Of a DNA stretch of 64,000 bases, positions 37,158 to 48,256 are shown piece after piece (the stretch's first letter is position 1; each line of letters opens with the position of its first letter). The position numbers and the translations under genes are program-made. The stretch covers positions 992,001 to 1,056,000 of the forward strand of contig JAMPIQ010000002.1 of NCBI GenBank assembly GCA_024699855.1, given 5' to 3'. Source of the DNA: Aphelenchoides besseyi (Eukaryota; Nematoda; Chromadorea; Rhabditida; Aphelenchoididae). The notes under the pieces were generated by a model. It was not told where the DNA came from. It worked only from the letters and a program-made list of their open reading frames with translations, and did no database searches.

Positions 37158-39786
37158 AATTAGGATTGATTTTATTTAAGTGAGATAACCTGATGTCTAT
37201 TTTGTCTAAACATTCCATTCGTTTGATATAATTCACGTATCTTCTTGAAATAACCCTTTTGAGTTCACTATTCTCACAAACAATTCTTATCGCGGATTAT
37301 AAGACGTGGATTGGGTGTCGTACAAACCCAAGAGCAACTGAAATACATAAAGAAGTTCATTGGACGAGTGGGTGCAGTAGGATTGAACTTCACAACAAAG
37401 AATTTAACGATATAAACTTTAAGAGGAAATGTGAGCCTATCAGTCGTTGGACTGAGAGCTCGCTACATATCCGAGCGATGAAGCAATTCGATTGCCATGT
37501 GGAATGATTTTAAGCAGCTCAAGTCATCTATTCTACCTTTCAAGACGTACGAATTCTGAAGAGCAAATCGAAGACCTTCAAACAATAGTTACGAGTTTGT
37601 AGTTCGTAAGTGATGAACAATTCGAACTCATCATACATTCTTTTAGTACTCGAATTGTCCGTAATGTTTTACAAACAAAGTCACTGAAAACAACGAAGAG
37701 GTTTAGTAATAAATAAAATTTACTTGTAAAGTTGAGATCTGTAGACGATCAGTCAAAACAAAAAGCTTCAAAGCCACTGCTTCCAATTGATCCACTTTGC
37801 CGCTGTAGCAGAATCTGAGCGTGCGTTTTTAGCTCCTTTTGATTATTGGAAAAAGCTTAGCCCTTCTTTTCTTAACGATTACAACTTTGTTTTTAGCAAG
37901 CAATCAGTCTGCTTTCAAAAAACGCATCATCAATCTGATGATTAAAACTTTTTGGAACCAACTTCGAAGCCGTGGATGTGAGATAAACGAAGTGAAAAAT
38001 GTTCTTAGACCTGATAATCACTGACTGATACTGATAGCTAATCATTGCACTCATGTGAAGTAAAAGAAAGTCGTTTGTTACAACATTCACATTTTCTGAT
38101 TGCTGTCGCGTAAGCGAGAAAACAGCTAACAGTACACGCATCGATTGCAGGAACCATCAACTCTCTCTCTCTGATTACAGACCTTCAAATTCCTACCATT
38201 GATTGTCCACCCACTCAATCTGAACACGCTTTCCTCATTTGGTTGGGGCAGTCAATTTCGGCCGTATTCTTATTGCGTTTGTGCTTTTGAGTCGAGTCAG
38301 TCAGTCGCTCGACCATTTTTGCCATTCGACTGTTTTTTTTGTTTCTCTTTCGAGATCGGACGATCGTTTTCCCCTTTTTCTGTCCATCGTTCTTCGTTAT
38401 TTTGCTAAATTGTTTTGGTAATTAGCGCCTTTGCCTATCGACCCAATTCCCTTTCTATGGAAATCACCTAGTGTTGCGGTCGAGTATCGTCGTCTCGAGC
38501 GCGTTATGGACAAGTTTATTACTAACCAAAACAATAACAACTTAACAACCCAAAACGGCGGGGGGCAGAAGAAAACCAAGCCTATCCGGATTGCCAATCG
38601 GCTTGGGACCCCGAAACTAGTTTGACAGGAATTAACGTCACAACACATAGAAACTTGTACCTTTGTTTACCCACAATTACCGCATCTAGTCCGTTTTATA
38701 AGCCCGTGCTTTATTGCCTGATTTTCGTTCGCTTTATTGTTTTCGTGTTTATGTTGTGTTATTGTTTATTAGCTCATGTTTGAGGTTAACAATAAACACT
38801 CTTCTTCTCAATTGGAACCCAGTTGGCCAAAGTTCGCGAACAGAAACACAACGATGCGACAATCCAAGATTTTACCATCGTCCCGTGGAACCTGAGGCGA
38901 CATTGATGATAACCAACTTCCCGAAGATCAATTAGCCAACATCAAACGGAATAAAACCTCGAGCTTACAAATAAATTCAGATAATTCGCCAGTCAGAGTT
39001 GGAAAGTTTATTATTTGAAGAAACAAATCATCCAAAACGTTCGACTAGTTTCATACCAAATAATTGAATAGAAAATAGTGGCTAGAAGCATACTTTCAGA
39101 CGACAATCTTTTGAAAAAACGGAAACTTTGTAGAAGCACTTACTAGCTCTCAACTTCGACCATTTAAAACACCGGATGTATGGACAAAATTCAAGCAGAA
39201 ACCGACTTGTGACGAGATCAGAAAACAGAGACTCTTCTTGATAAGAACACAAACTCAGATTTTACTTCACAATACAATAACATCTGAACGACACAATTCA
39301 GATTATTCGTTGATTAACCAGAACGTCGAACTCAAACTAAAATAAGTTCATGTCGTAGCACTCGTGAGTTAACTTTTGAAAATCACGAGCGTTTCATTTG
39401 CCGCATCCAACAAACAATCATAAATACATTGCGATTGATTGCTTGAACTCAAAGATTAGAATCTTGTCTTCAAGTAAACTAACCGTTTAATCAGTCAATT
39501 TGAAAGAAGTGACCAAAACTCAAATCGATCAAACAAATTATAAAACAATACGCAACACTAGTTATGCAGTTGTAATCAATCCACTTACAAGATGCCTCGC
39601 GGGATCCAAACAAAGCGCTTAATCAAAAGTTGGGTTATCACCGAAGCTCACTTAAGGTCATTATGACTTGCAGTCGTTACCGGATGTCCTGACATGACAT
39701 GATAAAAGGATCAGGTTGTCGGGATCAAAACGGCAGTCATTCGTTTGTGATTGTCAACGCCAACTAGTCTACGAGACTCGGTGATT
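37158..39786. other. 2.6-kb spacer without a supported gene
   Basis: The region contains a short CT repeat (38161-38173), a G-rich spot (38560-38568) and scattered small frames. The 64-residue frame at 38431-38625 and the 76-residue frames nearby have no domain or splice context. No structured RNA was recognised. Confidence 0.4.
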
Positions 39787-40358
39787 ATGGCCATGCAATT
39801 TCGAATCAAGGACTTCGAGAAGTTCTTCAACATGTAAGTTTTCTTATTTGGTTTTTTTAACTGTTTTCATTTGATTTCAGTCGGTACAATCGAAAATACC
39901 AACGAATCTGCCTTTTCATTGACAAATTCGGATCTTGTCAACATCCCGTGGAGAAGACAGGATGGCTGTGGCTCCAGTCCGACGGTTCGATGACTCTGAA
40001 AGACTTCTGCCTTTTGGTTCGCGAAAAGTCTCCAGACAAACATCTCTTCTGCAGGAAGCACCAGAAGACCCGACTTAACGACCATAAAGCCTATCACAAG
40101 CCGGGTCTGAGTCCTATCGACGAGCTGAGAATGCGCCTAAACTACGAATGTAGTTATGGCTTTATTCCAAACCACGGACATCTGATTTGGTACCAGCAAC
40201 TGCTTCGACTGATCAACTGGATGCCAACAAAGCAGAAGAACGACCTAAGCGAACTGGCCCTCGACCATATGAATTCGGCTCGCCTAAAGCGATCTCCGCC
40301 CGAACCAATCCTCGACAGGATCCTGGCCCAATGTCGGCAACTGAACTGTATGCTTTAA
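39787..40358 (+). CDS. Uncharacterised Cys/His family protein, member B
   Basis: Exons 39787-39833 and 39881-40358 give 174 residues. The single intron interrupts the isoleucine codon before RYN in phase 2, exactly as in member A at 15598. Shared motifs are QRICLFIDKFGSC (C-x8-C), LFCRKH (C-x2-H), then DELRMRLNYECSYGF and a GHLIW block. The basic middle and the C-terminal half (PTKQKNDLSELALDHMNSAR) suggest a nuclear or nucleic-acid role, but this is inference only. There is no signal peptide. The protein is compact and apparently intact. It lies 1.6 kb upstream of the retrotransposon at 41948. Confidence 0.7.
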
Positions 40359-41808
40359 TGGTTTGTTTGTTGTTTAAATGTCTGTTTTGTTAACTTGTTT
40401 TGTCTTATAAATTTTATTTTAAAAAAACACCATTTCATTCGGAATCAATCACATTAGTGAGTTGGTTATCATTCGTCAATGTGCTCACTTACTAAGACTC
40501 CACGAATGCACTTGATTCGTTACCTTTGTTAACCGAAGTCCAAATTGCTCGGTTCCCAAAACCGGCATCATTGCACTACAAGATCCACGGTCTTCGATCG
40601 ACACTCGCCCCACTACTTTCCAAGAACAGAGCTCGCGCTCGTTCGTTTTTTACTCACAACTGCTGTCACTTCGATCTCAGAGCGCACCAAGTCGACAACA
40701 ATAAAGATCACCCATCTCTCAATTTTCAAACGATTCCTTGGTTTCTGCCTTGCATTCTGTCTCTTCGTGACCTCGAGACCTCTTGCTATTAACAATCTAA
40801 ATGTTGTTCATTTTTGTTGCGTAATTTTCGTGCAACTTACAAACGTAGATCACTTTTAACGTCCGCTCATTTCAAACCGAAAGATGAAGTCAAACTCACA
40901 CTTCAATTTCAGTCTCCAACTTCTTGATGAGGACATCAATAGAACGTCACAGTAAAAAGGCTTGAAAACACAGAATCGATCCCATCGCAAAAACAATCAC
41001 CACCTGCAATCGTTGAACAAGTCGAAATGAAAACTGAAACAAAAATGATTGCTTCTCAATTGACTCCGAAATCTTATTCCCGAGCTTATTGTTCAAACGC
41101 GATGACTGCCATCTTTGCCATTTTCATAGTTCAACTTCAGCTCTCAACTACAATCCACGAATGTCTTTAAAACTTCTGTTTGCTACTTCATCTTCAAAAG
41201 ATCGCTAGCGAATGTGACTCCATAGCAGTTGATGTCATTGAGCATCAATCCTAATTGTATTTTGTTGATAGAAAACAGCATCTGATGTTTACGCGAATCT
41301 GCAAAAAGAACGGTCAAGATGGTGTACGAGAGAGGGTTTTCGTAATAACTCTCGCACATCGGACCTGTTCATTTGCCTCCCCCTCTTCCTTGCTTTTAAT
41401 ATCGTCGTTGAGAAAAAGCCGATCGAACTGCCGGGTCGTCGTCAGGACGAGAGAACACAAGACACACGATGTTTCTGTTCGCTCTCTCGTCGTCTGCCTT
41501 CCGTTCAACACAAAACAATCTAATCGCTGTCGGTTCGTATGAGTGTCGGTGTGCTTCGAGTCGAAGTTCGATAGCCCAAAAAAATGAGAAGTGGAGTTGT
41601 AACCAAACCGACAAAGAGCGCAAAAACATTACCATAATAAAAGAAGTTTTGGAAAATAGAGGCTTCAAAAGTATTGTTTACAGATGAGTTCATTATTAAA
41701 TTTTAAGCGAAAAGAAGATTCTCGCCAAACGAACGTCGTACATCAGACTTATTTTATTGAACCATCTCTTTGTATTCAGACAAGAAATCATGATACCAAA
41801 AACCCAAT
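40359..41808. other. Spacer, no gene supported
   Basis: Small open frames on both strands overlap each other (40526-40859, 41255-41687) without domains or coherent splicing. The receptor gene interrupted by the retrotransposon ends at 41809. Confidence 0.4.
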
Positions 41809-41947
41809 TCAACTGATTGTTTGTACTCTTGTCGTAGATGTCGATGTCTGCGCAAAAGGGTGTAAGTTCAAAAGCTTTAAGCTAGATTGAAAGCCGCGTT
41901 TCAAACTTTCTTTGTAGGCTCGAATAAATATAAGTGAGAAGAGAGTA

Positions 41948-42032
41948 GCTGCACAAATCGAAGACCTCCACGTGGTGTGCGGCGGGAAACGCTCGGATGT
42001 TTTTCGGAACATCCGAGTAGGCCAACTTCGAT
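41948..42032 (+). ncRNA. HDV-like self-cleaving ribozyme at the 5' end of the RTE element
   Basis: P1 pairs 41948-41954 (GCUGCAC) with 41977-41983 (GUGCGGC), with one G-U. J1/2 is AA. P2 pairs 41957-41963 (AUCGAAG) with 42026-42032 (CUUCGAU). P3 ACC/GGU closes L3 UCCACGU (41967-41973). GGGAAACG then leads into a perfect 10-bp P4 (41992-42001/42008-42017), and J4/2 UAGGCCAA (42018-42025) contains the candidate catalytic cytosine. The predicted cleavage site, immediately 5' of G41948, coincides with the element boundary set independently by the target duplication. Such ribozymes are known at the 5' ends of R2- and RTE-type elements, where they trim the transcript. Confidence 0.88.
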
Positions 42033-42144
42033 ACGTCTGGGTACGACGTAAAGTACACCCGGTCTACTCCAGGGCTGGCAACCCGCAAGCGGACCTTAAA
42101 CAAAACTCGCTACGACTCGACTAAAGAGGGTCCGCACTGGCGTT

Positions 42145-43047
42145 TTGGAGCACCAGCGTTCTACGGGTACAAGGACGCAACGGACTTCAAACGGACCTGC
42201 AGAACAAAACCGCCATGAATTGAGTACCTCCCAACAGCTTCATGTCTTGACCTACAACCTACAGTACGGCATCGAAAACGCGGCAAGGAAGAATCTTCTG
42301 ATGGAACAACTCCGAGATCTTCCTGGATTCAAGTACGACGTTATTGGACTTTGCGAAACACATGCACGCACGGAATCAAGAACAAAATGGACTGAAACCG
42401 GCGACGAACTTATCATTGGAGCAGCGGACGGACGAATTGGAGGCGTTGGATTCATTGTGAACAAGCGTATTGTTGACCAAATTATGGAAGTTGACACACG
42501 ATCTCATCGAGTTGCTACATTGAAGATCAAACTGGACCAAAAGAAGACAATGCTCATTGTTCAAGCGTATGCACCACACTCTGGCTATGCACTGGACGAC
42601 ATTGAACAATTCTACGACGAACTTCGAGACGCATTAGACCAACCTGCTTCTCACAAGATGGTAATAGGCGACTTCAACTGTCAACTTGGCCCGAGAACAA
42701 CTACACAACGTTTCATGGGAACCTTTACCGGAACCGAATGGAAAGAAGACGGATATGGAGAGATGTTTGCAGACTTTGCAGAAGAACAACATCTCTACAT
42801 TATCAATAGCTACTTCCAAAAGAACCCAGCAAAGCGATGGACGTGGGAATCATGCAACTCGGATGGCAATGGAAACAAGTACAGAAATGAAATCGATTAC
42901 GGTCTAATCAACAACAGAAGGTTAGTAACTAACATCGAATTTATTTCTCGGCTCAATGGATCTGATCACCGACCGGTTCGTTTTTACACTCGATGTGCCG
43001 ATGCTTTGCAAGCGCAGAAAGTTTGTCCACAAAGCACGTACGTTTAA
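42145..43047 (+). CDS. RTE endonuclease region (APE-type)
   Basis: The domain runs from LTYNLQYGIE (strand 1) through VIGLCETHA (metal-binding Glu), IVQAYAPHSG, MVIGDFNCQLG (catalytic Asp/Asn), RNEIDYGLI and NGSDHRPV (catalytic Asp-His). This is an apurinic-endonuclease-like fold that nicks target DNA. Right after SDHRPVRF the frame runs on only to a stop at 43045-43047, while the reverse transcriptase continues in the next frame. A run of five T at 42980-42984 lies at the switch. A one-base length change there would account for the shift; programmed slippage is possible but unproven. Confidence 0.9.
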   Translation: MEHQRSTGTRTQRTSNGPAEQNRHELSTSQQLHVLTYNLQYGIENAARKNLLMEQLRDLPGFKYDVIGLCETHARTESRTKWTETGDELIIGAADGRIGGVGFIVNKRIVDQIMEVDTRSHRVATLKIKLDQKKTMLIVQAYAPHSGYALDDIEQFYDELRDALDQPASHKMVIGDFNCQLGPRTTTQRFMGTFTGTEWKEDGYGEMFADFAEEQHLYIINSYFQKNPAKRWTWESCNSDGNGNKYRNEIDYGLINNRRLVTNIEFISRLNGSDHRPVRFYTRCADALQAQKVCPQSTYV

Positions 43048-45031
43048 CGCCGATGTTCTACGCAATAAGATCGACAATACGGATTGGGAACTGAAGGGTA
43101 CGTTGACTGATAAGTTTGCTTGTTTTCAGGAAAAACTTCAATCCTGCGTCAACACCGCTTCAATGACCAAACCACAACATTCTTCTCGTCTGACGGAACA
43201 AACACATTTGTTGCTGAAGAAACGGAAGGAAATGGACCGCACCACCAACCCGATTGAGTTCATTGAACTTTCAAAGCTTATACGGCGAGAGGTTAAACAG
43301 GACTTCGACAACTTTCGACTCCAGAAACTCCTCGACGCTGCGCAACACCATCGAAGCCTGAAGAAGTGCAAACGTCAACTCCGACAGCAACTGGGAACAA
43401 TGCGAACACTAAAAGCAAAAGATGGGACAATGTTGACAAAACGGTCGGACATTGAGAAACGATGTAAAGAGTTCTACACGGATCTTTTTGCATCTAAAAT
43501 AGACGTTCCGCCAGAAATTGACAATCGTGAACAAGAATCAGTCTCTAACATTCTTGTCTCTGAAGTTCGTGCAGCCGTGGAAAGTTTGAAAAACGACAAA
43601 GCACCTGGGCCCGATGGAATTACGAACGAGATGCTCAAAAATGGTGGTTTTCTTTTATGGACCACCTTGACATCAATGTTCAACGACTGCCTGCAGCACG
43701 AAGATGTTCCAGCACAATGGAAAACTTCAAGAACAGTCATTCTCCCAAAGAAAGGCGACCTTGAAGATCTTCGAAACTATCGACCCATCGCGCTCTTGCC
43801 AACTGTCTACAAACTTTTCACCAAAGTACTGGTCAATCGAATGACGTCGCAACTGGACTTCGAGCAACCGCGAGAACAAGCTGGTTTTCGTTCTGGGTTC
43901 TCAACTATGGATCACCTTCAAACAGTAAACCAAGTGATGGAACGCTGTCGTGAGGTAAAAATGCCACTTTGTTTAGTTTTTGTAGACTACGAAAAGGCAT
44001 TTGATTCCGTGGAAATCAACGCGGTTATCAACTCACTGATCCACCAGAACATTTCCAGCAAATACACGCGAACGCTCAAGAACATCAACACCAATTGCTC
44101 CACCACATTCCAACTCTTCTATCAACCAATTGAAGTACCTGTTAGCCGAGGTGTGAGACAAGGTGACACAATATCACCGAAGCTCTTCACTGCCACACTG
44201 GAAGACGTTTTTCGTCAGTTGGATTGGAGCAATTATGGAATTCGGATTGACGGCGAACGACTCCACCATCTTCGATTTGCTGATGACATTGTCCTTTTTG
44301 CGCACGACTTTCAAACAGCTGAACTTATGCTCAACGAACTGGATGACGTGGGATCGCAAATTGGACTTCGTATTAACCGTAAAAAGACGCAAGTCATGGC
44401 AAATCCAAGTTGTGAAGTGGGAAGGATCTTGATCAAGGACGCACCTATTAAATTGGTAAGTAAATACGTTTATTTAGGTCAAGAAATCTCTGAAAACCAC
44501 ACCACACCATTGATGGGGAAATTCGAAGGCGACGATCGGCCGGATGGTTTGGATTCAAAAAACATCCAAGAAGTCCTGAAGAAGACAAAAGACGTCAAAA
44601 TTCGAGCTCAACTCTTCAACTCAGTTGTACTACCAGCACTCAATTATGGATCTGAAGTTTGGACGATGCGGAAAACCGAACGTACCAAATTAACAACGAC
44701 GCAAAGAGCAATGGAAAGAAGAACTCTTGGCATTCGACTACGCGATGAAGTCAGAAGTGTTGAAATCAGAACACAAACAAAATTTAAAGACGCCGTTCAC
44801 GACGCATTAAAACGTAAGTTTCGATGGGCCGGACATGTCGCAAGAAGAAACGACAACCGATGGTCAACAAGAACAACTTTCTGGTGGCCTTATGGTTGGA
44901 CCAGACCAATTGGAAGACCACCTCACCGTTGGCGCCGAGACTTGTATCTGTTGGGAAACGGATGGCAACAAATCGCTCAAAACCGAAGCGACTGGAAAAA
45001 AGCGGTCGAAGTATTCGCATCAACAAATTAA
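42956..45031 (+). CDS. RTE reverse transcriptase region
   Basis: The reverse transcriptase motifs are in order: KAPGPDGITNEMLK, WKTSRTVILPKKGD, NYRPIALLPTVYKLFTKVL, REQAGFRSGFSTMDHLQTV, LVFVDYEKAFDSV (first metal Asp), VSRGVRQGDTISPKLFT and LRFADDIVLFA (FADD active site). The thumb and the terminal domain follow, with NYGSEVWTM, RWAGHVARR and GRPPHRW as in RTE/BovB-type elements. The frame is open to a TAA at 45029-45031 with no internal stop, consistent with a young copy. The natural start is upstream in the endonuclease frame; the ATG at 42956 is only the first in this frame. Confidence 0.92.
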   Translation: MDLITDRFVFTLDVPMLCKRRKFVHKARTFNADVLRNKIDNTDWELKGTLTDKFACFQEKLQSCVNTASMTKPQHSSRLTEQTHLLLKKRKEMDRTTNPIEFIELSKLIRREVKQDFDNFRLQKLLDAAQHHRSLKKCKRQLRQQLGTMRTLKAKDGTMLTKRSDIEKRCKEFYTDLFASKIDVPPEIDNREQESVSNILVSEVRAAVESLKNDKAPGPDGITNEMLKNGGFLLWTTLTSMFNDCLQHEDVPAQWKTSRTVILPKKGDLEDLRNYRPIALLPTVYKLFTKVLVNRMTSQLDFEQPREQAGFRSGFSTMDHLQTVNQVMERCREVKMPLCLVFVDYEKAFDSVEINAVINSLIHQNISSKYTRTLKNINTNCSTTFQLFYQPIEVPVSRGVRQGDTISPKLFTATLEDVFRQLDWSNYGIRIDGERLHHLRFADDIVLFAHDFQTAELMLNELDDVGSQIGLRINRKKTQVMANPSCEVGRILIKDAPIKLVSKYVYLGQEISENHTTPLMGKFEGDDRPDGLDSKNIQEVLKKTKDVKIRAQLFNSVVLPALNYGSEVWTMRKTERTKLTTTQRAMERRTLGIRLRDEVRSVEIRTQTKFKDAVHDALKRKFRWAGHVARRNDNRWSTRTTFWWPYGWTRPIGRPPHRWRRDLYLLGNGWQQIAQNRSDWKKAVEVFASTN

Positions 45032-46466
45032 CTATCTTCTACCATCTTTCATTTTATCTTGTTGTTGATTTGTTGATTGAACCGAATAAATCATTGTAAT
45101 CATTGTTGTAAAGAGAGTATTCAATGTGGGCAACCAAGTGAATAGAATCAGTGATATAAAACTGGTATTTGACAAATCGGCTGCAAAGAATCTGGAGACT
45201 TGAATTAAAAACAACGGAATAACGTCAGCAGACGCAAATAAAAGCATCTAAAGAAAACGCTTATAATTAGCTATGCTATCACTTACGCGAGTGATCACTG
45301 TGTTCGTGAATTGAGCAATCAATGCTCTGGTTTTCTTTGACAGAGTTACAACTTCTTTCCGCATTACACGAACCGACCATGCGGCCATAACGAGTGTTAG
45401 GAAGAATGATCCCATTGACAATATCCAACGAAAAGTTCCCAATGTCTTCTGAATTACATTGTTTTTGTAGTCGTTGACGAGTATAATTGAATTGGATTCT
45501 TCTTGGGGCCACCAGAGCCGATAATCAACAGTTAACGGTATGCGATGCCAATAAGCGATCAATGTTATTGGAATCTGACCGAAACACAAAACCACGATCA
45601 GGAGAAGTAAACCCAGAACTTGACTATTTGGTAGTGATTTTCGTCTACAATAAACTTTTTAGAGTAATCATTTGTAAACTCACGTCTGCAAAAACTGAAT
45701 CCGAAACAAGCTTTCTATCAACAGAGTGAGCACTTCGAGAGTCAAACAAGAAGCCACAACTGCATAAGCAATCCACTGTTCGATTTCCGGAAGGTACTTT
45801 ACGACACCTTTAAAGACGATCAATGTTACGTTGTTTATTGTCCGATAGTTCTAAACTTCGTCTTCTCATGACAATCAATAGTGGAGTTACCATCTGTGTC
45901 AGTTGTAATACCACAATAAAGTAACCATCTGTGAGAGCGGCAATTAAAAGAATCGGGCAGTAGGGTCGAAGAGATATTGGAGATCGTTTTAGTATCAGAT
46001 AAATCAAAGTCAAGTTGGAAAAGAAACCCAGAATGAATGCCACAGTGTGGTTGATATCAAGAGCTTTTTGAAAAAAGTCTTCAGATGTCAAATTCATCGC
46101 ATCATCAGTCTACTAACGAAAAAGCACACCTAATCGTCGCGCTTCGATTACAACAGTTTTATTCGAATGCATCTTTATATTCTGTAGACGTGTGTACTAT
46201 TGTCTCTAAATTCGTATTTTGACTCAAATACAAAAGTTGATCACATTTACGAAACACTTTTGTTCATAACACATTATTCATTTCCAACTTTCAAGCGTCA
46301 ACGAATAGTCAGTCAATTTCAGAGGTTTGTTTTTCAATTCAACATCCAAGCATGCATGTTAAAGATGTTTTCGGAACAATGAAATTGGACGTGAGTTAAA
46401 TTGTCGTAAAGAAACCTGACTGATGAAGGAGAAAAAGTGTTATCCAACGAATTTTGTATACATTTC

Positions 46467-47615
46467 TCAATTTATTGTTTGTATTCGCGTGATCGACGTT
46501 TGATATGTTGCTTTTGATGGAAAAACTCTTAAACAGTACCAAAAGCCGCGAATCAAACTTTTTCTGTACGCATTAACAAGCCCCAGAGAAAAAAGAACGT
46601 TGAGCACGGGAAGCCAAATTAACAAGATAGCAAAGAAGAGATTAAAGATAATCGAATTGTAGGCGAACACCCTTGCCATTTGTATAGAGACTAGTGGTAG
46701 AATGTTTGTGCAGCCAAAGATAACCATCTTCAAGAACATTTGTGTTATTACTAAAACAATACAACTTACTCTCGTAGTTAACGTGTTTCTGAACTGCCTC
46801 AGTAATTGTTTTGTATTTTTTGACATTTTCGTAGCTTCTCTTCTCATTCTCCAAACTGATAGAATGACAAGCAAGACGGTCAGACTGAATCCTCCAAGGG
46901 CTAATGTGGACCGATAGATGCCAAATATTCTGAGAATTGTGTCTCTTTTGTAGTGGCTGACAAGAATAATAGAGTCGGAGTTCTCTTCTGGCCACCATTG
47001 ATGATAATCGAAATCTCTATCGGTGAAGTAAAAATAATGCACGAAAAAGAATGGAACCTGAATGAAACTTAAAAGCAAAATCACAACAATCAAATATATG
47101 AGTTGAAGTCGTGGCAAATAGCTGCGTCTAAAATTCGAGTTATTTAAAGAACTTTTTTGTAGTTTACGTTCTCAAAAACTGATGTCGAAACCACGTTTCC
47201 AAGAGCAAAGCAAGAACTTCCGCTATCATGCTGTAATTTAGCAGCGAGTAGGCGATCCATTGGCCACCTTCTGGCAAATACTTAGCCGGACCTCTGAACG
47301 TGTTGAGAATAACACCATTCAATGTACGAAAATCCTAAATTGCTATGTAAAATGAAATTAGATGCGAATTCAAACCATTCGACAGAATCCAAAGATTAAA
47401 ATTACATAGCCATCAATAAGAACACCGATCAAAAAAATCGTACGATAAGGTCGCAGCGTTGTGGGCGATCTTCTTACGATTAAAAATATCAGAATAGATG
47501 TGACCGTAACACCCACAACGAAGACTACAGTGTAATTGAATTCAAGGACTTGTTGAAAGGTCAATGAACTAAGAGCAGCAGAACTACTGTTGACGGAATT
47601 TTCAGTCCCGTTCAT
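46467..47615 (-). CDS. Serpentine receptor, intact neighbour of the split gene
   Basis: The start MNGTENSVNSSSAALSS (47615) has two N-glycosylation sites. Exons join after FGFCRM to DFRTLNGVIL, after FLRT to RSYLPRLQL, and at TTR|MVIFG across a 42-bp in-frame intron (gtaagttg...gaag). The protein ends TRIQTIN with a stop at 46467-46469. Seven hydrophobic segments are present, and the RREATKMSKNTKQLLRQF loop corresponds to the KK/NT-rich third intracellular loop of the other cluster members. It is most similar to the split gene at 41809-46097, so they form a tandem pair. A chemosensory role is inferred from the family. Confidence 0.82.
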
Positions 47616-48256
47616 TCAGTTAATCGTGTGCATAAAACGGCCATCAATGCTGTAACATGACTTGAAGTATAAAAAATTCAAAATTGTATTTGCTGAAGAG
47701 AAGTTTGGAAATGTACTGTACTTTAGACACAAGAACATTGAGGTTTACAAACAAAACTTCAAATTATAAAACGTTTATTCGAATGTCGTAATCAAAAAGT
47801 GGTACTTTAATCATCAGAATACAATCGAGAATCAAATTCGTTGTGAAATCGTAGTTCAGTGAAATCTTCAGTTTTACATGAGAGAACTTCGAAGAATTGA
47901 CGTCCACAAAACAATCTTTTCGTTCAACTTGTCGCAGTAATCATTCGAGTTATCGGAGTTTGAACTGACGAGCGTAGATGCAAAGTTGCTATAAAAGTTG
48001 ATTGTTCGTATGTCGGCAAATACAGTGGACATCGCTTCTGTTGGCTTTCTAAGTCAATACACTATTCACACACGAGTTCAGTAATTAATTGTATTTCTAG
48101 GCATTATGATTGAGCAATTTCAAAGACAATATCTGAAAGTTTCAGATTTTTGAATTAACAGTCGAAAGTGTTGCTTAAATTTTATTCTAAAAAAGTGAGT
48201 GAAATGACATTAAGATATGCGAACCGCTTCCTCTTGTTTACAAATCGCCAAGCTGC

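Larger units (their letters stand above)
41948..45110 (+). mobile_element. Full-length RTE-clade non-LTR retrotransposon
   Basis: The element is 3163 bp, flanked by the 9-bp direct duplication aagagagta (41939-41947 and 45111-45119). It begins with an HDV-like ribozyme, carries an AP endonuclease and reverse transcriptase, and ends with a short 3' UTR in which aatcattgt is repeated, the kind of tandem tail typical of RTE elements. No separate gag-like ORF is present, also typical of RTE. It lies antisense inside the last coding exon of the receptor gene at 41809-46097. The ends are fixed by the duplication and by the intact receptor frame across the empty site. Confidence 0.9.
41809..46097 (-). 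pseudogene. Serpentine receptor split by an RTE retrotransposon
   Basis: The start is MNLTSEDFFQKALDINH (46097). Exons encode helices 1-6 with introns at the same places as the neighbouring gene: after LTQM, after FLQT and after VITR. At WLPTLNTLF the coding sequence meets the retrotransposon, and the remainder, starting SLIFIRAYKESLKRGF and ending RVQTIS with a TGA at 41811-41809, lies on the far side. Removing the element and one copy of its 9-bp target duplication leaves the reading frame open across the junction, in agreement with the paralog (NVLFSLGLVNAYRKSLIRGF). With the insertion, translation would run into element sequence (ITMIYSVQSTNQQQ) and stop. No other lesion was found, so the insertion is recent. 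Confidence 0.85.

Noticed and set aside
38431..38625. 64-residue plus-strand frame rich in Asn
   Set aside because: No start context, domain or paralog; most likely chance.
41948..42032. Hammerhead, twister, pistol or hairpin ribozyme reading of the conserved 80-nt element
   Set aside because: No CUGANGA/GAAA pair, no twister core and no pistol arrangement. The closing 7-bp stem first noticed as a simple outer stem turned out to be P2 of an HDV-type nested pseudoknot, with P1 formed by the bases just outside it.
42145..42497. Minus-strand frames within the retrotransposon
   Set aside because: They are shadows of the endonuclease coding frame.
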